DNA of 64,000 bases from G963667075 sp963667075 (GCA_963667075.1 OY762938.1:1984001-2048000); one strand, 5' to 3'; positions 40,780 to 50,363 are shown, counted from the first letter of the stretch. The notes: generated by a model not told the origin, from the sequence alone. Program-made: numbers and translations.

Positions 40780-42597
40780 ATGATTAAGACTTTAACTATA
40801 GATCAGTTTGTTATTATTGAACGTTCCGAGCTTGTTTTCGAGACAGGCTTGACGATCCTGACGGGTGAGACAGGCGCTGGTAAATCTATTATTCTTGCGG
40901 CGATGAATCTTGTCCTTGGCGGGGAAGCACGGTACGATTCTGTGCGTCAGGGGGCCGAGCGAACAACGATAGAGGCTGTTTTGAATCCTCCGCCCAAGAA
41001 TCCGGCCTGGAAAGTGCTGGTGAAAAATGATCTGGCCGAGATCGGGGATGATGAATACACCGTAAAACGTGTGTTTAGCCGTGATGGAGAAGAAGAAATC
41101 ACGCTGAACAACAAGAAAATCGATGTTGAGCTGTTGCAGGAAATCGCCCCGATGATCATGGAGATACACGGGCAATTTGCAAACCAGAGCATGACAGACC
41201 CTGAAAACCAGCTCACATGGCTTGATTTATTCGGTAACTATCCGCCTGAGATTTTAGGGAATGTCGCGGAGGCTTTACGCGATGTGCGGAAATGTGAACA
41301 GGATCTGGAGGAAGAAAAAGTCTTTCTGGCCCGCCACCTGAAAGAGCTGAAAACCATAGAATCTGTTGTGACAACCCTTGAAAAGATAGGTATCAGGGAA
41401 GGCTTTGTTGAGGAAGTGGACGCAGAGTATAAAAAGCTTCTGATTGCAAAAGATACATCAGATGCTTTGCAGTCCATTTTATCTCAGCTTATTGCCTCTA
41501 ATGGTGTTGTCTCGGGGCTGGCCAATGCGAATACGATACTGGAACGTCAGGAAAATGTCGAAGAAGAGAAGATTGAAGCATTAGAAGCTTATCTGGAGGA
41601 TGCGCTCCAATGTGCCCGTGATGCGGTTGAAGAGATCGGTGTTCTATCCCCGCAATATGATATTGATACGGACTATTTGCAAAAATATAAAGATATTCTG
41701 GATACGCTGCACAGTATTTCCGAAGAACATAAAGTGCCTTTTGATGACCTTTATCCGTTCTATGAAAAGCAGGCGGCAAAGCTAAAGCGGATTAGGCGTG
41801 GGAAAGCACGTATTCAGGAGCTGGATGATTATCTAATAAAAGCCAAGGAGACGTACCGCCATCATGCACATATCTTAAGCGGTGAGCGCACGGTGGCGGC
41901 CAGGGCACTTGGTCAGGCGATTACAAATGAGTTGCCGCCGCTCAAACTGATGAAAGCCGAGTTTGAAGTGCTGGTCGAAGAAAAACCGAAAAGCGACTGG
42001 ACAGAAAGGGGCTATGACACGATAACATACAGAGCCCGTATGAATCCAGGGAGCCCCTTTAGCTCTATTTCTGAAACGGCATCCGGTGGTGAAATGGCGC
42101 GTCTGATTCTTGCGTTGAAGGTGATTCTGCAGGATATCCAAAAAACGCCCACACTTGTATTTGACGAGGTGGATACAGGGATCGGCGGTGCAGCGGCAGC
42201 GGCTGTGGGGGAGCGTATTGCGCTGCTGGCCGATACATCCCAGGTGCTGGTCATTACGCACAGTCCGCAGGTAGCCTCACGTGGTATGCAACACTGGCAT
42301 GTAAGCAAAAAAACAGATGGTCAAACGACGAAATCCGGTGTTGATACGTTGTCTATGGATGAACGTATTGAAGAAATTTCCCGTATGCTGGCTGGTGACA
42401 TCACTACGCCTGAATCCAAGGCCGCCGCCACAAGTCTGATCGGGGAAGCCCAAAAGTCTGCAGAAGAGAGAAAACGGGCAAGAGAGCAGGGGGAAGCCGT
42501 GCCAAGGGAAACTTATTCGGCAGAAGAAATTGAAAGTGAACCCGTGATAACGCCGACTTCAGAAGAGGTCAGAGAAGCGTTTGTACCGCCTGCATAA
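40780..42597 (+). CDS. recN: DNA repair protein RecN
   Basis: 605 residues, SMC-like. It starts 'MIKTLTIDQFVIIERSELVFETGLTILTGETGAGKSII' (Walker A GETGAGKS). There are helical coiled-coil arms (about 150-360), the signature 'SETASGGEMARLILALK' (ABC signature) and Walker B 'PTLVFDEVDTGIGGAAAAAVGERI' with 'VLVITHSPQVASRG'. It acts in double-strand-break repair. The C-terminus has an extra acidic tail (about 550-605, 'EEIESEPVITPTSEEVREAF'). It lies upstream of the broken chemoreceptor gene. Confidence 0.96.
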   Translation: MIKTLTIDQFVIIERSELVFETGLTILTGETGAGKSIILAAMNLVLGGEARYDSVRQGAERTTIEAVLNPPPKNPAWKVLVKNDLAEIGDDEYTVKRVFSRDGEEEITLNNKKIDVELLQEIAPMIMEIHGQFANQSMTDPENQLTWLDLFGNYPPEILGNVAEALRDVRKCEQDLEEEKVFLARHLKELKTIESVVTTLEKIGIREGFVEEVDAEYKKLLIAKDTSDALQSILSQLIASNGVVSGLANANTILERQENVEEEKIEALEAYLEDALQCARDAVEEIGVLSPQYDIDTDYLQKYKDILDTLHSISEEHKVPFDDLYPFYEKQAAKLKRIRRGKARIQELDDYLIKAKETYRHHAHILSGERTVAARALGQAITNELPPLKLMKAEFEVLVEEKPKSDWTERGYDTITYRARMNPGSPFSSISETASGGEMARLILALKVILQDIQKTPTLVFDEVDTGIGGAAAAAVGERIALLADTSQVLVITHSPQVASRGMQHWHVSKKTDGQTTKSGVDTLSMDERIEEISRMLAGDITTPESKAAATSLIGEAQKSAEERKRAREQGEAVPRETYSAEEIESEPVITPTSEEVREAFVPPA

Positions 42598-42657
42598 GGA
42601 AGACGTCTCAGTCTGGTTTTTTTTAGGTGATTTTGAACAAAAGGAATTAATAAAAGA

Positions 42658-44763
42658 ATGAATTTCCTCAATAATATGTCTGTTAAAGTCAGGTTGTTTT
42701 TGGCCATTTCCATGTTTATGCTTACGCTGATTATTGCGTTGGCACAGGCCTATTTCGCGATAGGGGCCAGTATTGATTTTGCGGCGAAAGAAAAAATGGG
42801 GAATGCCGTTCAACGTTCGGCAGCCCTTATGCTAAGGGATGCTACTTTCTTAAGAGCCGGGGCGCCGTCCGGTGTGTAGACTTACATAAAAGCCATAGAG
42901 GCTCAGATGAAACGCCTTGAAACGGCCCTTGCCCTGTATGGGGAACAGCTTGAGTTTACGCCCGATGGCTTGGGGAGCCGTGACCGTTCTCACTTGCAAT
43001 ATGATGCGGTGAAAACCAAATGGGATTCTTTGTCTGGCATGTTACAGAAACAGCCATCAGCCAATGAAACGAAAGAACTCTTGGTGTCGTTTATTGCTGA
43101 TTTAAGGGGAATTATCGCGCATTCCGGTGATACGTCTAACCTCATCCTTGATCCTGATCTGGATAGTTATTACCTTATGGATGTTACGCTGCTGGCTATG
43201 CCGCAAACGATAGATCGACTCGGTGTGATTGCTGAGATGTTTTATCCCAGATTACCTGCCGGCCTTTATTCTGATAATAGAACGCTGATGACTGATGCGG
43301 CTGTTATGAGCAAGATGCTTTCGGAGTCTGATCTTGATCGCGTTATAGCTGATATGGATACCTCTTTTAACGAAGATAATAATTTTTATGGTATCTCTCC
43401 CGGCTATAAAGAGCAATATACCCCGCATCTTGAAGCGTATGAGATGGCGTCAAAGGCGGTTATTGCTGATTTAGATTCAATTCGCGGCGGTGTTTCTGTG
43501 TCTTTGTCCGGTTTTTCTGAAAAGCTTACCAAAGCTGTAGAGGCCTCCGGTACGTTTATCAATAACGGTTTTGATCAACTGGATAAACTGCTGGATTTGC
43601 GGATTGCCGATTACAAAGATCAACAGGGTCAGATTCTTTTAATTTCCTTTATCGGTGTGGCAGTCTCTATGGCTTTTTATGTTCTGGTGGCGTTTAGTAT
43701 TTCAACGCCGCTTGGCAAATTGAAGGAAGTTATGAAAGGTTTGTCCAATCAGGATTACAATGTCACTGTCCCCTATGCTGGTGCGCGTTCTGAAATCGGC
43801 CAAATGGCACAGGCTGTAGAAATTTTTAAGAAGAACGGCCTTGAAACCATAGCATTGCGGAAACAGCAAAAAGAGAGTGAAGCGCAGGCTGAAAAAGAAA
43901 AACGGGACATGATGGAACAGCTCGCGGGTGATTTTGAAGCTCAGGTCGGTGATGCTATCAGAAAACTGGGGCAGGCGTCTTCTAATCTGTCCTCTACGGC
44001 TCATCAGCTTAACGCTAATACGGACCGGACAAAAGAGTCTTCTTTGTCTGTTCAACGTGCGTCAAAACAGGCCGGAGAAAACGTCTCAACAGTGGCCTCG
44101 GCAACGGAAGAAATGACAGCGAGTGCAAAAGAAATTGCTACCCAGATTTCTGATGTGGCGGCCAAGACAGGCTCAATGACAGGCAGTGCGGCACAAACCT
44201 CTGAAAAAGTGGATGCGCTGAATAACATGATCTCTAATATTGGGGAGGTCGTTGTGGCGATTAAGGATATTGCAGAGCAGACAAATTTGCTGGCCCTGAA
44301 TGCGACAATCGAGGCTGCACGGGCTGGAGAAGCGGGTAAAGGATTTGCTGTCGTGGCTGAAGAAGTCAAAAAACTGGCCAATGAAACGGCATCGAAAACT
44401 GACGAAATTGAAAAGCGTATATCCGATATTCAGGCAGCTACAGGGGAATCTGTGGCGGCTATGAACTCTATTATTGGCAATATAACTGATATTGATAAAT
44501 CTGCGGCAAGTACTTCGGCTGCTGTTGAGGAGCAAAATATAGTTATTCATGAAATTGCGCGCAGTATTGATGAGGTCTCACAAGCGGTTAATGATGTCTC
44601 TGGCTCTATTGATATTGTACGGCAGGCGGCAGAGGAGGGAGAAGGATCGTCACGACTATTGGTGGATGCTTCTGGAAGTATCTCTCAATTGTCGGATGAG
44701 CTGAAAAAGGCTGTGAACGGATTTTTGAACAATATCCGTCAAAACTGTAATCAGGCCCGATAA
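42658..44763 (+). pseudogene. Methyl-accepting chemotaxis protein broken by an in-frame TAG
   Basis: The frame from ATG 42658 ends at TAG 42877-42879 after 73 codons, but the same frame continues without shift through ATG 42907 to 44763. Read through, it is a classic receptor of about 701 residues. It has a first membrane span (12-30), a periplasmic sensor, a second span near residue 325 ('ILLISFIGVAVSMAFYVLVAF') and a HAMP domain ('STPLGKLKEVMKGLSNQD'). The signalling tip contains 'IKDIAEQTNLLALNATIEAA' and 'GFAVVAEEVKKLANETA'. The downstream half alone would lack the first membrane span. It is a pseudogene, a sequencing error, or a rare readthrough case. A single change such as CAG to TAG would explain it. 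Confidence 0.85.
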
Positions 44764-44798
44764 TCGGCCTGTAGTTGTCAGCTTAGTCTTGATTTTCT

Positions 44799-46088
44799 TT
44801 AGGCTGCTGGTGCTGTCGGGCCGGCTATTGGTGCAGCGGCGTAATCGTCGGCGGTTTTTATTTGTGTCGCTTTGGTGTGTTTTTCCTGTTCTTTCCAGAG
44901 GTCTTCTATTTCCTGAATTTTTCTATCATAGAGGCTGATGTTTTGCATACGTTCAAGGGCTTCTGTATCGCCTTGCATCTCATACATGGTGTAGATCATG
45001 TCGTATAGTTTTGGGTCTTTTATGGCTTCTGCGAAGGTTAGGTGCTCGCCTTTGTTGTTTATGTCTGTTGGGAAGCCTGGATATCCCTCTATTTCGGCGT
45101 TTAATTGTGTTTTGTAGTATTTCAATACGCGTTGATCCCGTGTATAGGCGCGTGCTGTATCGGCTTCAGCAGGACTAATATACGAGTTTTTGTAGACGAG
45201 GCCATTATTGTCTACGGTTCCCCATTTATAAGGAACCAGAGGCTCTCCTTCTATAAAATTATCAAATATATAGTCAGGACTGGAGGCTACCATACAACTT
45301 TGAGCATCTTCTGCCATGGCGGGATCAAACACATGGGCTGTGGCCGATGACATAACAACAGCATGTTTTTCTTCGTCAGATGTTTCATTACTTATATAAA
45401 AATAATTTGAAACGGTTTTATAATTGCCGGGTATCTTTATTTTCGGAAGTATTTCATTGTCTACTGCTTGCATCACGTATCCTTGTGTGGCTGCCAAATG
45501 TTCGCAATCTGACTCCAGCGTGTAGAGAGAAGGGGATGGCTTCCTCATATCCTGACTGAGATCATTTAAACGGGGAGAACGATGCACTTCTCCTTCCCAA
45601 AAGCCGGTGCTTCCTTCTGTTCTGTAATTGTTTCCATTCAGGGCTGGGAACCGATCTCTCTGTTCTGATACCAGTGTACTAAGGAGGTGTTCGTAGCTGG
45701 TTTTATCTTGATACGACCAGTGTTCTTTAGCAAAGAAGGCTTTTGCCTCATCGCTATTTTCTTTGATCTCGTTAATGTGTCCTATAACGTTTTCTTTGAT
45801 TGTTTTTAAAGCACGCGTGTATTCATCATCGGAGTCCAGATCAATATATAAATTATGCTCGCTCTCTTTTACGGATAGATCATATAGTGTGGAAGACCCT
45901 AGAAATTTGGCATATGGGATTTTTCCTGTTTTGAGAATGTACTGAAAATTGACAGCTTGTGTTGTCACCCCAGTGAAAGAAAACCCAGTATTTTTGTAAT
46001 CAACAACATCCTGATCAGATAAGGATTTCTTTGAAAAGAAAGAATTGGCGGTTTCTTTTAAGCTGTCTGATTTTTTTTCTATACTCAT
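44799..46088 (-). CDS. Hypothetical protein, possible transglutaminase/papain-like fold
   Basis: 429 residues, no signal peptide, acidic, ending in an Ala/Pro tail (PIAGPTAPAA). Three motifs are spaced like a transglutaminase-type Cys-His-Asp triad: Cys in 'LESDCEHLAATQGYVM' (about 195), His in 'EEKHAVVMSS' (about 242) and Asp in 'AHVFDPAMAED' (about 256). A long polar region follows with 'AEAIKDPKLYDMIYTMYEMQGDTEAL'. This is pattern reading only, and no family was recognised. It stands alone on the minus strand between the broken chemoreceptor gene and another orphan. Confidence 0.6.
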   Translation of the reverse strand: MSIEKKSDSLKETANSFFSKKSLSDQDVVDYKNTGFSFTGVTTQAVNFQYILKTGKIPYAKFLGSSTLYDLSVKESEHNLYIDLDSDDEYTRALKTIKENVIGHINEIKENSDEAKAFFAKEHWSYQDKTSYEHLLSTLVSEQRDRFPALNGNNYRTEGSTGFWEGEVHRSPRLNDLSQDMRKPSPSLYTLESDCEHLAATQGYVMQAVDNEILPKIKIPGNYKTVSNYFYISNETSDEEKHAVVMSSATAHVFDPAMAEDAQSCMVASSPDYIFDNFIEGEPLVPYKWGTVDNNGLVYKNSYISPAEADTARAYTRDQRVLKYYKTQLNAEIEGYPGFPTDINNKGEHLTFAEAIKDPKLYDMIYTMYEMQGDTEALERMQNISLYDRKIQEIEDLWKEQEKHTKATQIKTADDYAAAPIAGPTAPAA

Positions 46089-46300
46089 TCTTATCCGTTA
46101 CTCAGTAGAACTTTGTTTATCACATGCCGCTGGGGGCACCTAAATCAAGGTTTCTTTCGAGAACTATAGGGGCCAGATCTTTTAGTTTCATATCTTTTTC
46201 CCCTATTTACATTATTTACCAGAATTATAGCGAATATTGGTTTAAAAAGAGTTTATGGCTGTCGCAAGGCTTGAATGATTTTCACATCAATAAAGCAAAA

Positions 46301-46320
46301 ATCCCCGCTTTTGCGGGGAT
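46301..46320. terminator. Terminator/REP-like hairpin after gene 46357
   Basis: Perfect 8-bp arms ATCCCCGC (46301-46308) / GCGGGGAT (46313-46320) with a TTTT loop. On the minus strand the stem is followed by a T-run (ATTTTTGC), so it can end the orphan gene at 46357-46713. The gap 46089-46356 otherwise shows no gene; a small open frame there ends in the hairpin and is spurious. Confidence 0.7.
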
Positions 46321-46356
46321 GGGCGTGATCGGGTAATGAATATGAATGGCGCGGTC

Positions 46357-46713
46357 TTATTGAAAAAGGAGCAAGAAATCATTTCGAATGAAATTGACTT
46401 TACGGACTTTCCCGTTTTTATAGTCACAAAGGACAGTCCAATTAGAACCGCTCGGATAAGACGGATTGGCATTTTCTTGTCTCATGTCTTCTACAGCATC
46501 TAAAAACGCGTTCATAATCTTGGGACCATTTCCATTGACCTCTGTTTTCATTTCTGCCGTAAAAGGACCCATGCCGTTGACAGTGGGTACGTTCATGTCT
46601 TCAGGCTTTATAGAAGCCTTTGAAAAAAGAGTCTCCAAAGTGCCTTCGGCAAAACTTCTGGACATAGCACCTAAAAAGACAAGATCAACTTGGCTGGGGG
46701 GGGCGAGTGACAC
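46357..46713 (-). CDS. Hypothetical protein (118 aa)
   Basis: 118 residues from GTG 46713, with a clear GAGGTG ribosome site about 7 bases upstream. There is no signal peptide or recognised family. It starts 'MSLAPPSQVDLVFLGAMSRSFAEG' and contains an alternating polar segment ('MNVPTVNGMGPFTAEMKTEVNGNGPKIMNAFLDAVEDM'). The C-terminal part looks beta-stranded ('NWTVLCDYKNGKVRKVNFIRNDFLLLF'). It stands alone. The region 46714-47000 upstream holds no gene that I can support. Confidence 0.6.
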   Translation of the reverse strand: MSLAPPSQVDLVFLGAMSRSFAEGTLETLFSKASIKPEDMNVPTVNGMGPFTAEMKTEVNGNGPKIMNAFLDAVEDMRQENANPSYPSGSNWTVLCDYKNGKVRKVNFIRNDFLLLFQ

Positions 46714-47000
46714 GGTAACACCTCTTTAAAAGTAATATTATTTAAAACAGATGGCTCGGATTGTATAGAAAGAATTATTTTATGTCTATTTGTTTTTCTT
46801 TTTTTATCCGATATGGGGGATATCCTTGCTGGGGGAGACATCAAAATGTCTTGAATATTCACGACTGAATTGGGAAAGGCTCACGTATCCTAACTTTGTA
46901 TCCGGCAGAGCTGACATCCATCATCTTTGTATGCATCAAAGTGCGAGCCTCTTGCAATTGTGGGCTGGTAATTTTTGAAAAGGCACAGCAAAAAGAAAAA

Positions 47001-47092
47001 TGGCGGAGACGGTGGGATTCGAACCCACGATGGAGTGTTACCCCCATACACCCTTAGCAGGGGCGCGCCTTCAGCCTCTCGGCCACGTCTCC
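47001..47092 (-). tRNA. tRNA-Ser (anticodon GCT)
   Basis: 92 bases on the minus strand with encoded CCA (47001-47003). The acceptor stem GGAGACG pairs with CGTCTCC. The D-arm is GTGGCCGAGAGGCTGAAGGC. The anticodon loop CTGCTAA (anticodon GCT) sits on a GCCCC/GGG(T)-type stem. There is a long class II variable arm and the T-loop GGTTCGAATCC. Confidence 0.95.
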
Positions 47093-47151
47093 GGTTCTCT
47101 CTCTTAAAAAGAGAAGAAGAACTTTTAGCAAGCTCTGAAAGAGGATGCAAC

Positions 47152-47757
47152 TTAATCCTTAATAAAATTTGTCAAATAATCTGACCAGTCTTCAATTTCT
47201 TCATGATCTACGTAATGATCAATGAAATAAGACTTCCATTTCCCGTCTTTTTCGCGGGTAAGTTTTGCAAACACATAAGCAGAATAGTCAGAGTCATCAA
47301 CGCGTCCGATGCCCGTATGCAAAATGTTTTGATTGTTTCCGTAGTCCGCAATTCTGATTTCTGGCTGTTTGATATCGCTAAAGGAATGTGCGCTGCTGAC
47401 TTCAGCGATGAATAGAATCTCTTTTATATAGGGAGGCAATTTTTTTAAATCACAAACAATATATTCATCATCCCCTTCTGCGTCACCGCTGCGGCAGTCG
47501 CCGGAGTGACGAATAAATCCAGATTTATCGACTATTTCACCGGGTTGTCCTGTGACATGATCCATAAATGCTTTGCCGTCGTCATAAGCATAGCAACTGA
47601 TATCAAGGTCGTATGTTTCGTGGTTTTCTCCGATTATGCGGGAGAGTTTTTGGGTTAGTCCGACTTTTTCTCTGTTGGGGTCCCAGGCGAGTCCCACTAG
47701 AACCCGTCCTTCCGCATTAGGGCTTAGAATAATGTCCTTGCCTTCATTGTAAATCAT
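47152..47757 (-). CDS. TerD-family protein (orphan)
   Basis: 201 residues. The TerD fold is recognisable from 'VGLAWDPNR', 'YDLDISCYAYDDG', 'HSGDCRSGDAEGDDEYIVCDLKKLPPYIKEILFIAEV' and 'FSDIKQPEIRIADYG'. The D-L-D-x-S and GDDE acidic clusters are the calcium-binding sites of the family. TerD proteins belong to stress/tellurite/phage-resistance gene sets, but here no terABCEZ neighbours are visible. A strong AGGTGA ribosome site precedes ATG 47757. It is close downstream of a DMT-type gene that ends in a terminator. Confidence 0.82.
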   Translation of the reverse strand: MIYNEGKDIILSPNAEGRVLVGLAWDPNREKVGLTQKLSRIIGENHETYDLDISCYAYDDGKAFMDHVTGQPGEIVDKSGFIRHSGDCRSGDAEGDDEYIVCDLKKLPPYIKEILFIAEVSSAHSFSDIKQPEIRIADYGNNQNILHTGIGRVDDSDYSAYVFAKLTREKDGKWKSYFIDHYVDHEEIEDWSDYLTNFIKD

Positions 47758-47811
47758 ATCATGTCACCTAATTAAAAAATTATTGTTACTACAGTTTCAT
47801 TTTAAGAAAAA

Positions 47812-47830
47812 TCCTACCGGACGGTAAGGA
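47812..47830 (-). terminator. Terminator of the DMT gene at 47917
   Basis: Minus-strand hairpin: TCCTTACCG pairs with CGGTAGGA (one bulge) and is followed by TTTTTC. It lies about 90 bases after the minus-strand stop of the gene at 47917. Confidence 0.6.
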
Positions 47831-47916
47831 AAAAAGAAAATAAACCACCGATTACTGTAACATTTCTGTGCCGCTTGAAAAAGAGACCGGTTGAAAAAGG
47901 GTTTTTTAGTTCTGTT

Positions 47917-48810
47917 TTAATTTTGTAACAGGACAAGGGCGATAGCGGACAGGACAAGGAGTAAGCCGGCTTGTACATCGGCAGTTTCTTTATGGCCTGT
48001 GAGTTTGTACAGCAAGCTTATCCAAAAGGGTGAAAGAAAAGCGATGGCAGCAACATAAGCGGGGTTTTCGGCATATGTCATGGCTATATTTTTGCTGAAA
48101 ATCTGAAAAATCATGACACCGCCGATCATGCTGCCCGCGACAATGACATCTTTTCTAAACAGGCGCCTGATATTAAGATCAGATTTATAGCCGTGGATCA
48201 AAAGCCCGCCTGTAATGATAATGGCAGAATCAATCCACGGAAAAACAACCAGTCCTCCAATGAAGCTGGAGCTGTTCATACCGACTTTGATTGCAAAATT
48301 AATCAGCACGCTGGCAGCAAGGGCGGGCATAAAATAGAGAAAGGCATTTTTGCTAATCTCACATTTTTTAAGGCGGGAGGCTGCGTAAACGGAAACAACA
48401 AGCGTCGCTGAAATAGCGGCAAAGCGTGGAAGATTGGAGAAAAGCGCATCGCGGTGTTCGGGATCAAAAGCAAGCCAGAGCGCAAATAACAGCCAGAGTG
48501 TAAAAGGTTTTAATCGTGTCGTTACCCCGCCGCCAAAAAGGGCTGAGCCTTGCATGTTTTTGGAATCGGCATATATGCACAAAAACCCGGAAGAGCAAGC
48601 CGCGGCATAAAAAAGAGGTGACGTCGGCCAGTCTACAAAGAAAATCATAGGCGTTAAAACCAGAAAAGGTATAAGCCCGCGCCAGAAAACAAGCGTGATA
48701 CCAGGTAGTTTAAAATACTGGTTAATCGTGTAATAGGCCGCGCCAAAAAGACTGCAAACAAGGGCGGAAATCCACCATATATGAGGGGTGAGAAGAGATG
48801 TCATGCCCAC
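47917..48810 (-). CDS. DMT-superfamily (EamA-like) membrane transporter, copy 2
   Basis: 297 residues, about ten membrane spans, paralogous to the protein at 30081-30995. Shared positions are the first helix 'WWISALVCSLFGAAYYTINQYFKLPG', 'FFVDWPTSPLFY', 'GGGVTTRLKPF', 'SRLKKCEISK', and 'AENPAYVAAIAFLSPFWISLLYKLTGHKET'. The substrate is not known. The gene has its own terminator and stands alone. The start is ATG 48810, and the ribosome site is weak. Confidence 0.82.
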   Translation of the reverse strand: MGMTSLLTPHIWWISALVCSLFGAAYYTINQYFKLPGITLVFWRGLIPFLVLTPMIFFVDWPTSPLFYAAACSSGFLCIYADSKNMQGSALFGGGVTTRLKPFTLWLLFALWLAFDPEHRDALFSNLPRFAAISATLVVSVYAASRLKKCEISKNAFLYFMPALAASVLINFAIKVGMNSSSFIGGLVVFPWIDSAIIITGGLLIHGYKSDLNIRRLFRKDVIVAGSMIGGVMIFQIFSKNIAMTYAENPAYVAAIAFLSPFWISLLYKLTGHKETADVQAGLLLVLSAIALVLLQN

Positions 48811-48877
48811 ATATTAATGAAAATTATGCCATGCGTCATCTGCGAAAATTTACTGTGTTAGGTATTCTTGCAGTATA

Positions 48878-49564
48878 TTAGCGGCAAGCTAATGTGGAAG
48901 GGAGCTTATATGACACAAAACCGTCTGTAACGGGGATTTCTTCTGGTTCCCATAAGCCTTTGCCACTGAAAAAGTCACGTATCAGTGATGGTAGCTCGAT
49001 ATTGCTGTGGCCAGTGCTGTTCTCCATGGCTGTAGCGGCGATGGCTGATTCTCTATTAAAGAGATCTTTGTTTGTACAAACGGCTGTGTAAATAACCTGA
49101 CTGGGGTAAGATGTAGAATCTCCCATGTTTTTTATCGCGTATTGCGATAATGTTTGCGCTGTTAAAGAATGGGCTAGACTGATCATTATCCCATCATTGA
49201 AATGCTCTTCCTGCATGCAGGCTTGTACCGGTGCGTCCAGATTAAAGGATTTCTTTTTTGCGGCTTTTCCAAGGGCTTCGATTGAGTGGTTTAGGCTAAG
49301 ATCGTTAAGGATTTTTATCGCTGTTGCCGCTGTTTCTTCAGTGAGCAATGTCTCATAATGTTCTTCAATAATAGGTGCAATTTTTTTGTCGGCGGACTGC
49401 CGTTCTTCGGCATTTATTTGTCCGTTTCGATCTCTTTGCAGGACATGTTCTTTAGCACCGAGAAGGAATGCATTAAATTCGGAAGGCGTAGCTTGACCTG
49501 CTATGGTGAATAAGAGGTCTTGCCGTGTTTGTAATGAAAAAATATCCGTTAATGTCACGTTCAT
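48878..49564 (-). CDS. Hypothetical protein (228 aa)
   Basis: 228 residues, mostly helical by composition, with no signal peptide. A strong AGGAAAGGA ribosome site precedes ATG 49564. Visible features are 'DRNGQINAEERQSADKKI', which loosely resembles an EF-hand loop (D-x-N-G-x-I-x-x-E), and three cysteines in the second half ('VQACMQEEH', 'TAVCTNKD', 'TLACR'). No family was recognised. It stands alone, just downstream of the ABC gene train (ATPase stop at 49638), but with its own start signals. Confidence 0.6.
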   Translation of the reverse strand: MNVTLTDIFSLQTRQDLLFTIAGQATPSEFNAFLLGAKEHVLQRDRNGQINAEERQSADKKIAPIIEEHYETLLTEETAATAIKILNDLSLNHSIEALGKAAKKKSFNLDAPVQACMQEEHFNDGIMISLAHSLTAQTLSQYAIKNMGDSTSYPSQVIYTAVCTNKDLFNRESAIAATAMENSTGHSNIELPSLIRDFFSGKGLWEPEEIPVTDGFVSYKLPSTLACR

Positions 49565-49637
49565 AACATCCTTTCCTAAGGTGAAAGATGCACGACTATA
49601 CCTTATTTTTATTAAAAAAACAAGTTTTCATAATATA

Positions 49638-50363
49638 TTATTGCGTCAGTTTTACAAGAGATAAAAATTGCTTTAGCCGTTCTGTTTTTGGCGCGGACAG
49701 GATCTTGGCAGAGCCGGATTCAACGACTTTGCCCTGATCCATGAAAATGATCTGGTCGGCGGCACTTTCTGCAAAACCCAAGGCATGTGTGATCAGGAAG
49801 ACACCAATTTTACGTTCTTTCAGATGGGTGAGTTTTGTTAGAATCCGGGCGGTTTGTTCTATATCCAGTGCAGAGGTGATTTCATCCAGCAAAATGTATT
49901 TTGGGTTTAAGATGAGGGCGCGCGCCATCGCAACCCTTTGACACTGACCGACGGAGGCCTGATTTGGGTATTTATCGATGAAGTTCTGCATCTCAAAAAG
50001 CTCAACCAGTCCTTCTATGTCTTTTTCCGCGTTCTCATTGCAATTGCGTGCCGGGAGCATAATATTTTCGCGCAAGGTTAAATGCGGCCATAAAAACAAA
50101 GACTGAAAGACCATTGTAACGGTGGGCCAGGGCGGTTCTATCTTTTGTTTTTTCTCAAGCGGAAAATCATGTTGCCGTTCTTCAATCTGAACGCGGCCTT
50201 CATCCGGGTAATCAAGCAACCCAAGCGCGCGCAAAAGGGTGGTCTTGCCAGTGCCGGACGGTCCGATCAGACAGGTGATTTCCCCTGGTGTGATCGTCAA
50301 ATCGACCCCTTTTAAGACGTGATGATCTTTAAAGGATTTATGTATATTGGAAGCAACTAACAT
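49638..50363 (-). CDS. Polar-amino-acid-type ABC transporter ATPase
   Basis: 241 residues, GlnQ/HisP-like. Walker A is 'LIGPSGTGKTTLLRALGLLD', Walker B 'KYILLDEITSALD', and the H-loop 'GVFLITHALGFA'. The ABC signature is odd: where L-S-G-G-Q is expected the protein has 'ASVGQCQRVAMARAL' (S-V-G-Q). The D-loop is normal. It is the last gene of the train, starting 1 base after the stop of the preceding binding protein. It should energise the single permease at 57339 for all eight receptors. Confidence 0.93.
   Translation of the reverse strand: MLVASNIHKSFKDHHVLKGVDLTITPGEITCLIGPSGTGKTTLLRALGLLDYPDEGRVQIEERQHDFPLEKKQKIEPPWPTVTMVFQSLFLWPHLTLRENIMLPARNCNENAEKDIEGLVELFEMQNFIDKYPNQASVGQCQRVAMARALILNPKYILLDEITSALDIEQTARILTKLTHLKERKIGVFLITHALGFAESAADQIIFMDQGKVVESGSAKILSAPKTERLKQFLSLVKLTQ

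Noticed and set aside
46124..46336. Possible 70-residue gene
   Set aside because: No ribosome site; its end (KIPAFAGMGV) is the translation of the REP-like hairpin.
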